DNA of 64,000 bases. It comes from a bacterium (GTDB taxonomy: Bacteria > 4484-113 > JAFGCY01). This document shows, piece after piece, positions 1-9,359 of this stretch (position 1 is the first letter of the stretch; each line of letters starts with the position of its first letter). The notes beneath the pieces were generated by a model, which was not told where the DNA came from, searched no databases, and worked only from the letters and a program-made list of their open reading frames with translations. The stretch lies in the NCBI GenBank assembly GCA_016932385.1, contig JAFGCY010000096.1, positions 87,038 to 151,037 on the forward strand. Direction: 5' to 3'. Position numbers and translations under genes: made by a program.

Positions 1-204
1 TGGGATATCTCGCCGGACGACGACGCCCTGGTGTTCATCATCGACAGCGAGAAGGAGCCGGTGCTGTACGTCGTGCCGCTGGACAAGTCGCTGGCCGCAA
101 TCAACTGCATCCGGCTGACTGACGTGTCCAATGTCTCCTGGATCGGTTGCCTGAACCCGCCGCGCGGCAGCGGCAGTTGGCTCGACCGCCTGCTGCCCTT
201 CTAG
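1..204 (+). CDS. C-terminal fragment of a beta-propeller-like protein (partial)
   Basis: The window opens inside an open frame that runs to a TAG at 202-204; the 5' part lies outside. The 67 visible residues begin with Trp-Asp-Ile-Ser-Pro-Asp-Asp-Asp, a pattern typical of WD40-like/PD40 blades in TolB-type propellers. They end in a Ser/Gly-rich tail. The frame has the codon use of its neighbours and stops 26 bp before the next start. Function cannot be given from this fragment. The secreted propeller-like protein at 2896-4026 has the same general character, but I see no close identity. Confidence 0.6.
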   Translation, partial: WDISPDDDALVFIIDSEKEPVLYVVPLDKSLAAINCIRLTDVSNVSWIGCLNPPRGSGSWLDRLLPF

Positions 205-218
205 CGCCAAAGGCGTGC

Positions 219-224
219 TATCAT
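219..224 (+). promoter_or_regulatory. -10 box TATCAT for a leaderless start
   Basis: TATCAT is followed by exactly six bases and then the GTG at 231. The predicted +1 is therefore the first base of the start codon. No convincing -35 is seen 16-18 bp upstream. Confidence 0.5.
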
Positions 225-230
225 CGGCGC

Positions 231-1061
231 GTGAATATCACTGAGCTGCACCGTTTGATGAGCACCGCCGCCCAGGCGGCGCACTTGGCCGGCCACGTGC
301 TGGACAGCTATTTCCAGCGTCTGGATAGCTCATTGATCGAGAGTAAAAGCACGGCGGTCGACCTGGTCACCGCCGCCGACCGCGACGCTGAACAGGTGAT
401 CCGCGAGGAACTGGCGCAGGTCTATCCTGAGCTGGGATTCATCGGTGAGGAATCCGCGCCGGCCGAGCCCAGTTGTGACGGCGATTATTGCTGGGTGGTC
501 GACCCGCTCGACGGCACCAGCAACTTCGTCTGCGGCCTACCGATCTGGTCCGTGTCGATCGCCCTGTGCCAGGCTACGGCCGCCGGTTACGATCCCCTGG
601 CCGGCGTGGTCTACGCGCCGCAGCTCAACAAGATCTGGACGGCGGTGCGGGGTCTGGGAGCCTGGCTCAACGCCGCGCCGATCCGCGTCCGCCCCGCCCC
701 GCCGGGCGGCGGCCTGGAGAATGCGATGATCGCCACCGGCTTTCCCTATACGGTCACGGCCAGCGGGGATTCCACCAACCTCGACAACTTTTCCAACATG
801 CAGCGCCGGTTCCACAAAATCCGCCGGCTGGGCTCGGCCGCGATCGACCTGGCGTTCGTCGCCGACGGAACCTACGACGGCATCTGGGAGCTGGGCCTGA
901 AAATCTGGGATATCGCCGCCGGCCAGTTGCTGATCAGCGAGGCCGGCGGGCTGTTCCGGCGGGTCCAGCTTGATCACTTCAATCCCGAAGTGCATATCAT
1001 CGCCGCCGCCACTGCCGAGTTGATGCAGACCATGCAGTCCACTTTGGTTTTCCCCGCATAA
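231..1061 (+). CDS. Inositol monophosphatase family protein
   Basis: A metal-dependent phosphatase of the IMPase/FBPase superfamily, which removes phosphate from inositol-1-phosphate or related sugar phosphates. The family signatures are present: Gly-Glu-Glu-Ser at about residues 72-75, the metal-binding DPLDGT at about 91-96 in the context WVVDPLDGTSNF, and the C-terminal WDIAAG near 226 followed by a Glu-Ala-Gly-Gly turn. Length is 276 residues, normal for the family. I chose GTG 231 because a -10-like TATCAT sits exactly six bases upstream (leaderless pattern). ATG 258 is the alternative. A longer frame reaching back to 147 overlaps the preceding gene and has no promoter or ribosome site. 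The exact substrate cannot be told from sequence; members also act on fructose-1,6-bisphosphate, histidinol phosphate or PAP. Confidence 0.88.
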   Translation: MNITELHRLMSTAAQAAHLAGHVLDSYFQRLDSSLIESKSTAVDLVTAADRDAEQVIREELAQVYPELGFIGEESAPAEPSCDGDYCWVVDPLDGTSNFVCGLPIWSVSIALCQATAAGYDPLAGVVYAPQLNKIWTAVRGLGAWLNAAPIRVRPAPPGGGLENAMIATGFPYTVTASGDSTNLDNFSNMQRRFHKIRRLGSAAIDLAFVADGTYDGIWELGLKIWDIAAGQLLISEAGGLFRRVQLDHFNPEVHIIAAATAELMQTMQSTLVFPA

Positions 1062-1125
1062 CCGGTCCAGCCGTTTTCGGGCATGTTATGATGATCATTA
1101 CCTGAAATTCAACACTGAGGACCGC

Positions 1126-2022
1126 ATGATCCGCTTATATACGACAAACCAGTCAATCATCGACGTGGTCCAGAACGTCGCGGACGGCAAAGGCTACCAG
1201 GCCGAGATTCTCAACAAGCTGGACGCGAACGAGCTGGCGGCGTCCGTTGAGGATCTGAGCATCCTCGTGTTCGATCTCACCTCCGCGACGTTGAGTACGG
1301 ACGCCGTGATCAGCGCCCTTGATTCGCAGGATCCCGAGCTGCTGCCACCCGTGCTGTATATCCTGGCCAGCCCCGCCGACATCGAGCTGGTCACCCAGAT
1401 GGGCAGCATCGTCAACCAAGACTACATTTTCGTCCCGCTGGAGCCCGTACAACTCGGCGCCCGTTTCGAGGTTTTGAAAATGTTAGGCCAGCGGCGTCGG
1501 CTGACCATGGAAACGGCGATTACGGACAGACTGACCGGCCTCTACAACCGCAAGTACTTCCTGAGGCGCCTGGAGGAGGAGTTGTACCGTTCCGTCCGCT
1601 ACAAATACTCGGTGGGCGTCCTGCTGGCCGTGGTCGACTTTTCGACCGACACGGGTCAGCTGACTGAGCAGACCGGCACCGAGGTCATCACGCAGATCGC
1701 GGACTATCTCAAGGGCCGCCTGCGCCGCTCAGATATCGTGGCTCGTTTCAAGTGGGACAACTTCGCGTTTTTACTGCCGGATATCACGATCGAGGACAGC
1801 AAGTCCGTGGCCGAGGACGTCAAGAACAAACTGGAGCTTCTCGGCGTCAGTACTGACGGACAAAACGTCAGAATCAGCGTCAGCCTGGGGCACGTGCTGT
1901 TCCCGGTCGACGGCCTGGGTAGCGCGATCGAGGTTGTCGAGGCGCTGGAAGAATGCACGTTTAAAGCCAAAACAGGCGGAAGCGGCGAGATTTCCTATTA
2001 TCAGTCAGCCCAGCGCAAGTAA
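1126..2022 (+). CDS. Receiver-like plus degenerate GGDEF domain protein
   Basis: A 298-residue cytoplasmic protein. Residues 1-120 resemble a receiver-like alpha/beta fold, with ILVFDL in the place of the phospho-acceptor strand. From about residue 130 a GGDEF domain begins with the usual TDRLTGLYNRKYF entry motif. The active-site loop reads RFKWDNFAFLLPD instead of R(Y/F)GGDEF, so both glycines and the Glu are lost. By family knowledge such a loop cannot make cyclic di-GMP, so a role as effector or scaffold is inferred. The ATG at 1126 has a GAGG ribosome site about 7 bases upstream. It stands alone between the phosphatase and a secreted protein. Confidence 0.82.
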   Translation: MIRLYTTNQSIIDVVQNVADGKGYQAEILNKLDANELAASVEDLSILVFDLTSATLSTDAVISALDSQDPELLPPVLYILASPADIELVTQMGSIVNQDYIFVPLEPVQLGARFEVLKMLGQRRRLTMETAITDRLTGLYNRKYFLRRLEEELYRSVRYKYSVGVLLAVVDFSTDTGQLTEQTGTEVITQIADYLKGRLRRSDIVARFKWDNFAFLLPDITIEDSKSVAEDVKNKLELLGVSTDGQNVRISVSLGHVLFPVDGLGSAIEVVEALEECTFKAKTGGSGEISYYQSAQRK

Positions 2023-2100
2023 GCTGGACAACCCGCCGCCGCAACCAGCCGTAGTAATTTTTCCGGGCCGGAAGTCTTGAATAATAATCGGAGAGTTTGC

Positions 2101-2889
2101 ATGACTAGACTTGTTGCGTTATTGGTGATCCTGCCGATCCTGTTCCTGGCCACGCAGGCCTGGGCCGCCACCGGACATCAGGCGGACTTCAGCGTTACCG
2201 AGAAGTACGACTTCGGCGGCATTGAGATGTCGGACGAAGAGGCCGCGGCGATGAGCGCCATGGCGGACGCCTTCAATATCCAGGGCCGGATGTACTGGTG
2301 CGAGGACGGCATGCGCCAGGAAATGAACATCCCCGGCATGGGCGAGATGGTCTCGATCTTCGATTTCCAGACCAAAATCTCCTACCAGATCCTGGAAGAT
2401 GAGAAGCAGGCGGTCAAGACCGATTTCAGCGAAATCCAGCAGACCGGCATCCCGCAGCCGGATCAGATGGTCGGCGACTGGGCCAATATCGAGGCCAGTT
2501 TGAGCAGCGCCGAGGGTGTCACCGTCGAGGAGTTGGGCACCGAAACCGTCCAGGGTTACAGCTGCAAGAAGGTCGCGATCTCCCTGACCCCGCCCGCCGA
2601 CGACGCGGCTGCTAACGGTGAAGACGACGAGTTCTCGGCGATGGCCGCCGCCTTCGGCCAGATCGACGTAACCTGCTGGGTCTCCGACGAACTGGAGTCG
2701 GTCATCAAAATGGAAATGAACGGCGCCGGCATGTCGATGCTCTGGGAGCTGAGCAATGTCGAAGACTGGACGCCCGATCCCGCCATGCTGACCGTCGGTG
2801 ACGGCTACGAGATCCTCACCCAGGAAGAAATGCTCGAGCGGATGATGGAGGAGATGGACCTCGGCGGCATGGCCGCGCCGGCCGCCTAA
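2101..2889 (+). CDS. Secreted protein, LolA/DUF4412-like
   Basis: A 262-residue exported protein. It has a clear Sec signal peptide (Met-Thr-Arg, hydrophobic core, Ala-Trp-Ala cleavage site near residue 22). The mature part is acidic and Met/Glu-rich, with a pattern of beta strands that recalls DUF4412 or LolA-like proteins that bind lipids (for example strands around GRMYWCEDGMRQEM and the Lys-Thr-Asp stretch). That family link is tentative. The ATG at 2101 follows GGAGAG by about 7 bases and is preferred to the in-frame TTG at 2077. It ends 6 bp before the stop of the convergent neighbour. Confidence 0.7.
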   Translation: MTRLVALLVILPILFLATQAWAATGHQADFSVTEKYDFGGIEMSDEEAAAMSAMADAFNIQGRMYWCEDGMRQEMNIPGMGEMVSIFDFQTKISYQILEDEKQAVKTDFSEIQQTGIPQPDQMVGDWANIEASLSSAEGVTVEELGTETVQGYSCKKVAISLTPPADDAAANGEDDEFSAMAAAFGQIDVTCWVSDELESVIKMEMNGAGMSMLWELSNVEDWTPDPAMLTVGDGYEILTQEEMLERMMEEMDLGGMAAPAA

Positions 2890-2895
2890 GCCGAC

Positions 2896-4026
2896 TTACT
2901 CCGCCGCCAGATCGAAATAGAGCAAGCCCGTGCGCTCGCCATTTGCCGTGCAGACGCGCGTGGCATCGGGCGAGAAAACAAACAGCGAACAGGGCTCCGA
3001 AGTGACCGACAGCAGGCCGTCACTCGAGCGCTGCAGGACCAGGTAATTCTCGTCACCGCGCCGCTCGACGCCCAGTTCGGTACCTTTCGCGATCAGTCCC
3101 AGCCATTTGGCATCGGCGCTGGCCTGCAACTCAACCAGCGAATGGGAAGCCGCCAGGTAGACGCTTTCCAGTTCCTGCTTGTCCGGCGCCAGCATCCAGT
3201 GGCCGTAGGAACCCTGCGCGTTCACTTCGGCCAGCGGCTCGGTGATGACGAGCGTGCCGTCGGCCAGTGCGATCAGCCGGTGGTCGTCGGCATCGGCGTG
3301 GATGATCCGCGTCTGCCCCTGGCGCTCCTCCACGAGCACGATCAGCTCGTGTTCGGGATACTCGCCGCGGTAGCTGCGCGCGCGGACTGCCAGCGCGCCG
3401 CGCCCCGGAATGGAGATCAGGCTATTGACCAGATCGACGTTGGCCTTGAGCGCGACGCTGCTGAAGCGGCCGCTGTCCACGTCGATACGCCCGATGCTGT
3501 ACTTCTGATCGGGGAACAGGTAATGCTGCGCGCTGACGAAGACAACGCCGCCGTCGTCAGCGACCGTCGCGTGTTCGACCCAGAAGTCGACCGGCAGACC
3601 GGTGACACTGACCTGCCTGAGCTCACCGGCGGTGATCCGGTACACCGAAAACTCCGGTGCTACCAGCGGATCGACCGCGTTTTCCAGCACGGCCAGCGTC
3701 GTGCCGGACGCCGCCAGGAAGAAACTGAGTCGGATCTCGTCGCGCGACTCCGCGCTGATCCGCGTGAAGCCCCGCGGCGCGGAGATCACGCTGATCTCGC
3801 CGGTGTTCACGTCGCACCGCCGCAAGGCATAGCCACCGTCCACCTCGACCAGCATCACGATGCTCTGGTCGGCGGACCAGGCCAGATCGACCACGGTCTC
3901 ACCGGCGGGTAGTTCGATCAACGGTGACTGCGCCCAGGCGCAGGCCGCCCAGCTGGCCGTCGCCAGCCAGGCCAGTAACGCGACACGTAAAAGGCCATTT
4001 GCTAACACCTGGGGATAAAACCACAA
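2896..4026 (-). CDS. Secreted beta-propeller-like protein of unknown function
   Basis: A 376-residue exported protein. An N-terminal hydrophobic stretch ending in Cys-Ala-Trp-Ala-Gln looks like a Sec signal. The rest is made of repeating strand-turn units (VVDLAWSADQSIVML, LFVFSPDATRVCTANG) that suggest a seven- or eight-bladed propeller. No catalytic motif is visible. The open frame extends much further upstream, but that part lies over the divergent DUF115 gene and its promoter region. I chose the TTG at 4026 because GGAGG lies 6 bases upstream; GTG at 4008 is an alternative. The gene is divergent from the DUF115 gene, with about 90 bp between them. Confidence 0.65.
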   Translation of the reverse strand: MWFYPQVLANGLLRVALLAWLATASWAACAWAQSPLIELPAGETVVDLAWSADQSIVMLVEVDGGYALRRCDVNTGEISVISAPRGFTRISAESRDEIRLSFFLAASGTTLAVLENAVDPLVAPEFSVYRITAGELRQVSVTGLPVDFWVEHATVADDGGVVFVSAQHYLFPDQKYSIGRIDVDSGRFSSVALKANVDLVNSLISIPGRGALAVRARSYRGEYPEHELIVLVEERQGQTRIIHADADDHRLIALADGTLVITEPLAEVNAQGSYGHWMLAPDKQELESVYLAASHSLVELQASADAKWLGLIAKGTELGVERRGDENYLVLQRSSDGLLSVTSEPCSLFVFSPDATRVCTANGERTGLLYFDLAAE

Positions 4027-4116
4027 CAAGCCCCTCCGAGTCAAGTAATCCCCGCGGCTCAAATTCACCCGCCACCGCGCCGATAAATAAGCTGTATCCC
4101 TCGAACGGGTGGCACT

Positions 4117-6069
4117 ATGTCGCAATTTGCGCAAAACCTGGAACTGCTGCGAAAAGCCAGCGAGCCGTTGGCGGCGCGGATGGAAGCCTATCACGACAGC
4201 GTGGGCGAACCGCGCGAGCTCAACGGTTTCATGATCGAGCCGGCCCGCTCCGGCGAGCTCACGGTCAAATACACCAACGACGAGCACAGTTTTTACCTGC
4301 ACAGCCCCTACGACCCGCTGCAGGAGGCCCAGCAATATTCGACGGGCCAGCTGAAAGACGCCGGCAAGGGCAACTTTATCGTGTTCTTCGGCATGGGCCT
4401 GGGCCACGGCGTCAAGGAAGTGATCGCCAGCCTGCCGGACAACGACCGCGTCCTGGTTTTTGAGCCGCACTGGGACCTGTTCTACCTGGCGTTCTGCCAC
4501 ACCGACCTGGCCTGGCTCTTAACCCGCGACAAGACCACCATCACCTGCGATCCCAGTGTCCAGGGCGCGCTGCTGCAGTATATGAATCTGTTCGAGCTGG
4601 CTGGCTTCAAGGGCGTCAAGCTGTTTTCCAACGCGGCCTTCGAGCGGCTGCCAGCGGCCGAGCACTTCAACGAACTCGCCGGCCGCATCCGCTACGAAAT
4701 GCTGGCGGTCGGCGGCAACGTCCAGACGCTGATGATCATGGGCGAGATGCAGCAGATGAATATCATCCTGAACTTCCCGCAGATCCTGGACAATCCGCCG
4801 TTCCTGCACCTGATCGACAAGTTCAAAGGCCGCCCGGCGATTATCGTCTCCGCCGGCCCGAGCCTCGAAAAGAACATGCACCTGCTCAGGGACCTGCAGG
4901 ATAAAGCACTGATCATCGCCGTCGACACCTCGATCAAACCGCTCCTGGCCAACGGGATCACCCCCCACGTCGTGGTCACGGGCGACCCGCAGGAAGCCAA
5001 CTCGCGCCACCTGCGCGGCGTGGATGCGCCGGACACCTACCTGATCGCCGAGCCGCAGAGCCCGATCGCCTCGTTCAACGGCTGGACCGGCGGCAAGTTC
5101 GTCTGTACGTTCCACGACAACATGATGCAGTGGATCGACCGCGTCCTCGGCACCCGCGGCCGCGTCCTGGTGTGGGGTAGCGTCGCGGTGATGGCCTATG
5201 ACGTGTCCGTCAAGATTGGCGCCGATCCGATCGTGTTCATCGGCCAGGACCTGAGCTTCCCCGGCGGCCGCACCTATACCAAGGGCACCTTCTTCGAGAC
5301 CGAAGACAAGATGCAGCTGACCGTGGAGGAGTTGCAGGAACGGGGCACGCAACTGATCGAGATGACCGATATCTACGGCGAGCCGGTGCAGACGAACAAG
5401 CAGATGTATTCGTACTACAACTTCCTGATCAACCGGTTCAAGGCCGCCGAGGTCAAGGGCCGGCGGATCATCAACGCCACCGAGGGTGGCATCCTGAAGA
5501 GCCCGCAGGTCGAGGTCATGACGCTACAGGAGACCGTCGACAAGTACATCACCGACAGCTTCGACGTCCGGGGGCTGCTCGACGACGCCTATCGGCAGGG
5601 CAACAGCGTCAACTACACCAACCTGCTTTTGGAACTCGACTCGCTGATCGCCGAGCTGCGCCTCTCGCACGAAGCCTGCCAGAAGGGTATCAGCTTCGTC
5701 GGCAAGGCCCTGGGGGCGATGGAGAACGAGGAGGAGACGCTCAGTTCGAAGAAAGAGATCGTGGCCGCCTACAACCGCGTCGTCTCGCAGCGCAAGCAGA
5801 CGATCCGCAACCAGGAGGTCGGCAAGATCGTCGAGATGGCCAACCAGTCGGGGATCTACTCCTTCGCCCGCGGCGTGAAGAACCTGCAGCTCAAGTACAA
5901 GGGCACCGAGGATTACCCGACGGACTTCATTAAGAGCTCGCTCTACCACTACCACACGCTGTATGTCTCGACCCGCGATGCGATCGAGCGCCTGATCCCG
6001 CCGATCGAGGCCGCCCGCGAGGCGGCCAAGGCCCGTGCCGAGAAACTGCGGGTGCCGGTCGGTATTTAA
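4117..6069 (+). CDS. DUF115 (MptE-like/Maf-type) protein
   Basis: A 650-residue cytoplasmic protein of the family once called DUF115, now described as 6-hydroxymethylpterin pyrophosphokinase MptE-like or motility-associated factor (Maf). The core sits at about residues 240-400: RPAIIVSAGPSLEKN, an aspartate-containing strand (IIAVDTSIKPLL), GITPHVVVTGDPQ and the later FIGQDLSFPGG. In Campylobacter and others, Maf proteins transfer nonulosonic acids to flagellin. No flagellar or sugar-nucleotide genes are visible here, so that substrate is not supported. The N-terminal 230 residues form the Maf N-terminal Rossmann-like part. The ATG at 4117 has a GGTGG ribosome site close by. The C-terminal end is helical and charged. 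Confidence 0.85.
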   Translation: MSQFAQNLELLRKASEPLAARMEAYHDSVGEPRELNGFMIEPARSGELTVKYTNDEHSFYLHSPYDPLQEAQQYSTGQLKDAGKGNFIVFFGMGLGHGVKEVIASLPDNDRVLVFEPHWDLFYLAFCHTDLAWLLTRDKTTITCDPSVQGALLQYMNLFELAGFKGVKLFSNAAFERLPAAEHFNELAGRIRYEMLAVGGNVQTLMIMGEMQQMNIILNFPQILDNPPFLHLIDKFKGRPAIIVSAGPSLEKNMHLLRDLQDKALIIAVDTSIKPLLANGITPHVVVTGDPQEANSRHLRGVDAPDTYLIAEPQSPIASFNGWTGGKFVCTFHDNMMQWIDRVLGTRGRVLVWGSVAVMAYDVSVKIGADPIVFIGQDLSFPGGRTYTKGTFFETEDKMQLTVEELQERGTQLIEMTDIYGEPVQTNKQMYSYYNFLINRFKAAEVKGRRIINATEGGILKSPQVEVMTLQETVDKYITDSFDVRGLLDDAYRQGNSVNYTNLLLELDSLIAELRLSHEACQKGISFVGKALGAMENEEETLSSKKEIVAAYNRVVSQRKQTIRNQEVGKIVEMANQSGIYSFARGVKNLQLKYKGTEDYPTDFIKSSLYHYHTLYVSTRDAIERLIPPIEAAREAAKARAEKLRVPVGI

Positions 6070-6087
6070 TTACGGGTGAGTTCGCGC

Positions 6088-6093
6088 TAAACT
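6088..6093 (+). promoter_or_regulatory. -10 box TAAACT for a leaderless start
   Basis: TAAACT plus six bases reaches the ATG at 6100 exactly, so the predicted +1 is the A of the start codon. It lies in the 30-bp gap after the DUF115 gene and would make the aminotransferase gene independently transcribed. Confidence 0.55.
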
Positions 6094-6099
6094 CATCCG

Positions 6100-7293
6100 A
6101 TGCCATATTTCCCGGAAGCGCCACCGGCACCGCCGGTCGAACCGGCCGGTGACATCGAGCAGTTCGCGGCGGAATACCGCGCCTCCCTGCCGATCACCGG
6201 CAAATTCATCTACCTGAACCACGCCAGCGTCGGCCCGCTCTCGGACTGGGTTGTCGCCGCGGCGGCGGAGCAGTTCACCCAGCAGCAGATGGACCTGACC
6301 GTCACCCAGGACGAGTGGTTCAACGGCTGGCGCCTGGCGCGCCAGCGCATCGGCGAGTTGATCAACACCAGCAAGGACAACATCTGCATTGTCCCCAACA
6401 CCTGGGCCGGGCTGGCCCGTGCTTTTTCCGCCCTGCCCCTCGGCCCGGAGGATGAGGTGCTGTTTCCCACCGACGAGTTTCCCAGCCTGTATTTCGCGCT
6501 CAGTGAACTGCGGGCGCGCGGCTGCGCCGTCCGCGCCGTGGAGTCGGGCGCCGGCGACGGCGTCGTACGTACGGCGGACCTTCTCGCGGCCCTCGGACCC
6601 CGCACGAAGCTGGTCGCCACCAGCTGGGTCAATTTCTTCCACGGCTTCAAGCACGATCTGGACGCCCTCGGCGCGGCCTGCCGGGCCAACGGGACCTGGC
6701 TCGTCGTCGACGCGATCCAGGGACTGGGCCAACTGGCGCTGGATGTCGAGAAAACCGGCGTGCATTTCGTCTCCTGCAACGGCGCCAAGTGGCTGTGCTC
6801 GCCGCTCGGCAGTGGCTTCTTATACGTCGCGCCGGATGTGCCACTGGAGATCACGCCGCGGCTGGAGGGCTGGTTCTCGATGGAACTCAACCACGACCAA
6901 TATACCGATCGCGCGATCCAGCCCAAGGCCAACGCCAACCGCTTCGGCACGGGCACCGTCCCGCTGGCCAACACCTACGGCCTGCGTCGGTCCTGCGAGG
7001 TCCTGCTGGCCGCCGGGCCAAAACGGGCCGAGGCGCGCGCGCTCAAACTGGCGGAGACGATAGCCGCGGCCACCGTCGACGCGGGGATCCGGCTGGTTTC
7101 CGACCGGATCAACGGACCCTCGGCGATCGTCAGCATGAAGTTAGCCGACTGCCCGGCCCTGCCGGACGCCTTGAAGGCCCGGCGCGTGGCGTTTTCCGTG
7201 CGGGAAGGCGCGGTGCGCTTAAGCCCGCACTGGTATTCGGACCAGGCCGAAGTCGAAATCGTCAACGCGATCATCCGCCAGCACGGCCCCTGA
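6100..7293 (+). CDS. Class V aminotransferase / cysteine-desulfurase-like PLP enzyme
   Basis: A 397-residue PLP enzyme of fold type I, class V. Visible signatures are YLNHASVGPLS near the N-terminus, the strand with the PLP-binding Asp (WLVVDAIQGLGQL), and the Schiff-base lysine in CNGAKWLCSPLG (about Lys230). The pattern HxxQG of true cysteine desulfurases is replaced by DAIQGLGQ, which is closer to isopenicillin-N epimerase and kynureninase-like members. The reaction is therefore left open. There is no ribosome site upstream; a TAAACT box six bases from the ATG suggests leaderless expression. It starts 30 bp after the DUF115 gene on the same strand. Confidence 0.85.
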   Translation: MPYFPEAPPAPPVEPAGDIEQFAAEYRASLPITGKFIYLNHASVGPLSDWVVAAAAEQFTQQQMDLTVTQDEWFNGWRLARQRIGELINTSKDNICIVPNTWAGLARAFSALPLGPEDEVLFPTDEFPSLYFALSELRARGCAVRAVESGAGDGVVRTADLLAALGPRTKLVATSWVNFFHGFKHDLDALGAACRANGTWLVVDAIQGLGQLALDVEKTGVHFVSCNGAKWLCSPLGSGFLYVAPDVPLEITPRLEGWFSMELNHDQYTDRAIQPKANANRFGTGTVPLANTYGLRRSCEVLLAAGPKRAEARALKLAETIAAATVDAGIRLVSDRINGPSAIVSMKLADCPALPDALKARRVAFSVREGAVRLSPHWYSDQAEVEIVNAIIRQHGP

Positions 7294-7413
7294 CCGCCGC
7301 ACTCGCCCGTGGGTGTCCGGTGCCGGTCATGCTCCGCCGGACCCGGCGGCAGCATCACGCTGTAACATGTATCATATACACAGCTGATCTCGCGATTGAG
7401 CCCAGTTCTAGTC

Positions 7414-9231
7414 ATGAACGCAGAAACGCCGGACAACGCAATGCAGACCGCCTCCCCGGACGGTTCGGCGCTGCTCGGGCTGCTGAATTCCTTGAATCTC
7501 CCGATCTGGATCTTCAGCGGCCAGCAGCTGGTGTTCAGCAACAAAACCGCGCAGGCGATTGCGCTGGTGGTTGGACACGACCTGATCGAACCGGCTGAAG
7601 TGCCGGCTTACCTGCTGCGTGCGATCGCCGGCCAGCGCCAGGCTAAACGCTGCACCAGCGCCGAGGAGATCGGTTACTACGAACACCGGCCGTATGCGGA
7701 TACGCCGCCGTTGGTGGGAACGCTGGCTCGCCACGACCTGCCGGGCGGCCAGGTGACGGTTACGCTCCAGCCATCGGTCTATCCCGAGCACGAAGCGCCG
7801 CCGTACCTGCGCGAAGACGAGCCTGTCAGCAAGGATGAGCGTGAGCGCCAGATGGCCTTGTTCGCGGAGTACAATCCAAACCCCATCCTCCGCTTTGACA
7901 GCCGTGGCACGATCCTCTCGGCCAACTCGAGCGCGATCCAGGCTTTTGGCGAGCTGTCCGGCCGGGTCAAGCTGGGTGATCTGCTGCCGCAACTTAACAA
8001 GCTCAACCTGAGCCAGATCATCTCCGCCGGTGAACGGCTGGTCATCGAACACCGCATCGGCCTGCGCTATTTCGACTTCCTGGTCCGCGGAGTACCGGAG
8101 CTGAGTGCCGGACATATCTACGGCACGGACATCAGCAAGCGCAAAATCGCCGAAGAGGCCGCGCAGGCCGAATGCGACAAGCTCTCCACGATGCTTTCGG
8201 ACATCGAGGAAGGGGTGCTGCTGGTCAACTCCGACAATAGCGTGATTGAGACCAATGCCTTTTTCTGCCGGTTTTTCGCTATCGATCGCGGGGCGATCAT
8301 CGGCAAGGATGTGTTTCAACTCACCGCCCAGCTCGCGCCGAAGATGTTGCCGCGCGTGCGGCAGCTGATCGATGACTTCACGCAGCTGAAGCGAACCGAG
8401 CCGTATGTGATTCAGCGTCAATACCGCGATGGCGAAGTCCTGCTGCGCGTAAATCCGATCGTGTTAGGCGACCGTTATCTGGGCTTGGTGGCTAATATCC
8501 TGGATGTCACCGAACTGGTCGCCGCGCGCAAGCTCGCCGAGTCGGCCAACCAATCCAAGACCCAATTCCTGGCCAACATGAGCCACGAATTGCGCACGCC
8601 GCTGACCATCATCAACGGCTTCAGCGAGGTGCTCTTGGAGAAGTCGTTCGGCCCGTTGACCGAACAGCAGGAGCACTACCTCAAGCAGATCCAGTCGAGC
8701 GGCCAGCACCTGCTGGCGATCATCAGCGACCTGCTGGACCTGGCGCGGATCGAATCCGGCCGCCTGGAGCTGGACATCAAGGATTGCGACCTGGGCTTAG
8801 CCTGCCGCGAGGTGATGCTGATGATCGAGCCGCGCCTGCGCGCCAATGTCACGCTAACCCAGGACCTGCCCGCCGAACCCGTGATCGTCCCGGCCGACTA
8901 CCTGCGCATGAAACAGGTGCTGCTCAATCTGCTCTCGAACGCCGCCAAGTTCACCTACGAAGGGCATGTCAATGTCTGGTTGCGCCAGACCGCTGATGGT
9001 GCCGAAGTCGGCGTCGACGACACCGGCATCGGGATCGGCCCCGAGGACCTGGACCGCCTGTTTAAGCCGTTTGAGCAGGTCCAGGAGAAAAACACCTCCT
9101 CCACGCAGGGCACCGGCCTGGGCCTGGCGCTCTGCCGCGAGATCGTCTACGCGCACAAGGGCAGGATCGAGGTTTCCAGCACGGTTGATGTCGGCAGTTC
9201 TTTCCGCGTCATTCTGCCCAAAGCCGGCTGA
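7414..9231 (+). CDS. PAS-domain sensor histidine kinase
   Basis: A 605-residue protein without transmembrane segments, so probably a soluble sensor. Two or three PAS-like folds occupy residues 20-370 (one around MALFAEYNPNPILRFDSRG, another around TMLSDIEEGVLLVNSDNSV). The HisKA domain follows with the phospho-accepting His at about 391 in MSHELRTPLTIINGF. The ATPase boxes are N (LLNLLSNAAKF), G1 (VDDTGIGIG), F (FKPFEQVQ) and G2 (GTGLGLAL). The start is uncertain: ATG 7414 and ATG 7441 are both in frame and neither has a strong ribosome site. It is followed, 128 bp later, by a receiver-kinase fusion on the same strand; the two probably act in one pathway. Confidence 0.88.
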   Translation: MNAETPDNAMQTASPDGSALLGLLNSLNLPIWIFSGQQLVFSNKTAQAIALVVGHDLIEPAEVPAYLLRAIAGQRQAKRCTSAEEIGYYEHRPYADTPPLVGTLARHDLPGGQVTVTLQPSVYPEHEAPPYLREDEPVSKDERERQMALFAEYNPNPILRFDSRGTILSANSSAIQAFGELSGRVKLGDLLPQLNKLNLSQIISAGERLVIEHRIGLRYFDFLVRGVPELSAGHIYGTDISKRKIAEEAAQAECDKLSTMLSDIEEGVLLVNSDNSVIETNAFFCRFFAIDRGAIIGKDVFQLTAQLAPKMLPRVRQLIDDFTQLKRTEPYVIQRQYRDGEVLLRVNPIVLGDRYLGLVANILDVTELVAARKLAESANQSKTQFLANMSHELRTPLTIINGFSEVLLEKSFGPLTEQQEHYLKQIQSSGQHLLAIISDLLDLARIESGRLELDIKDCDLGLACREVMLMIEPRLRANVTLTQDLPAEPVIVPADYLRMKQVLLNLLSNAAKFTYEGHVNVWLRQTADGAEVGVDDTGIGIGPEDLDRLFKPFEQVQEKNTSSTQGTGLGLALCREIVYAHKGRIEVSSTVDVGSSFRVILPKAG

Positions 9232-9359
9232 TCCTCCAGTCGGCCGCGATTTACGTCACCTCCGGAGTATGGCCCCGCGTCGATTGCACGGTATACTTGC
9301 ACGCTTAAGCCGGTGTATTTAATAGCAGTGGATCAATATCACCGGCCGGTTGAGGCAAG

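Noticed and set aside
4027..4500. N-terminal extension of the propeller protein gene across the DUF115 gene
   Set aside because: The extension is antisense to a well-supported gene, while a signal peptide and a GGAGG site define a start at 4026.
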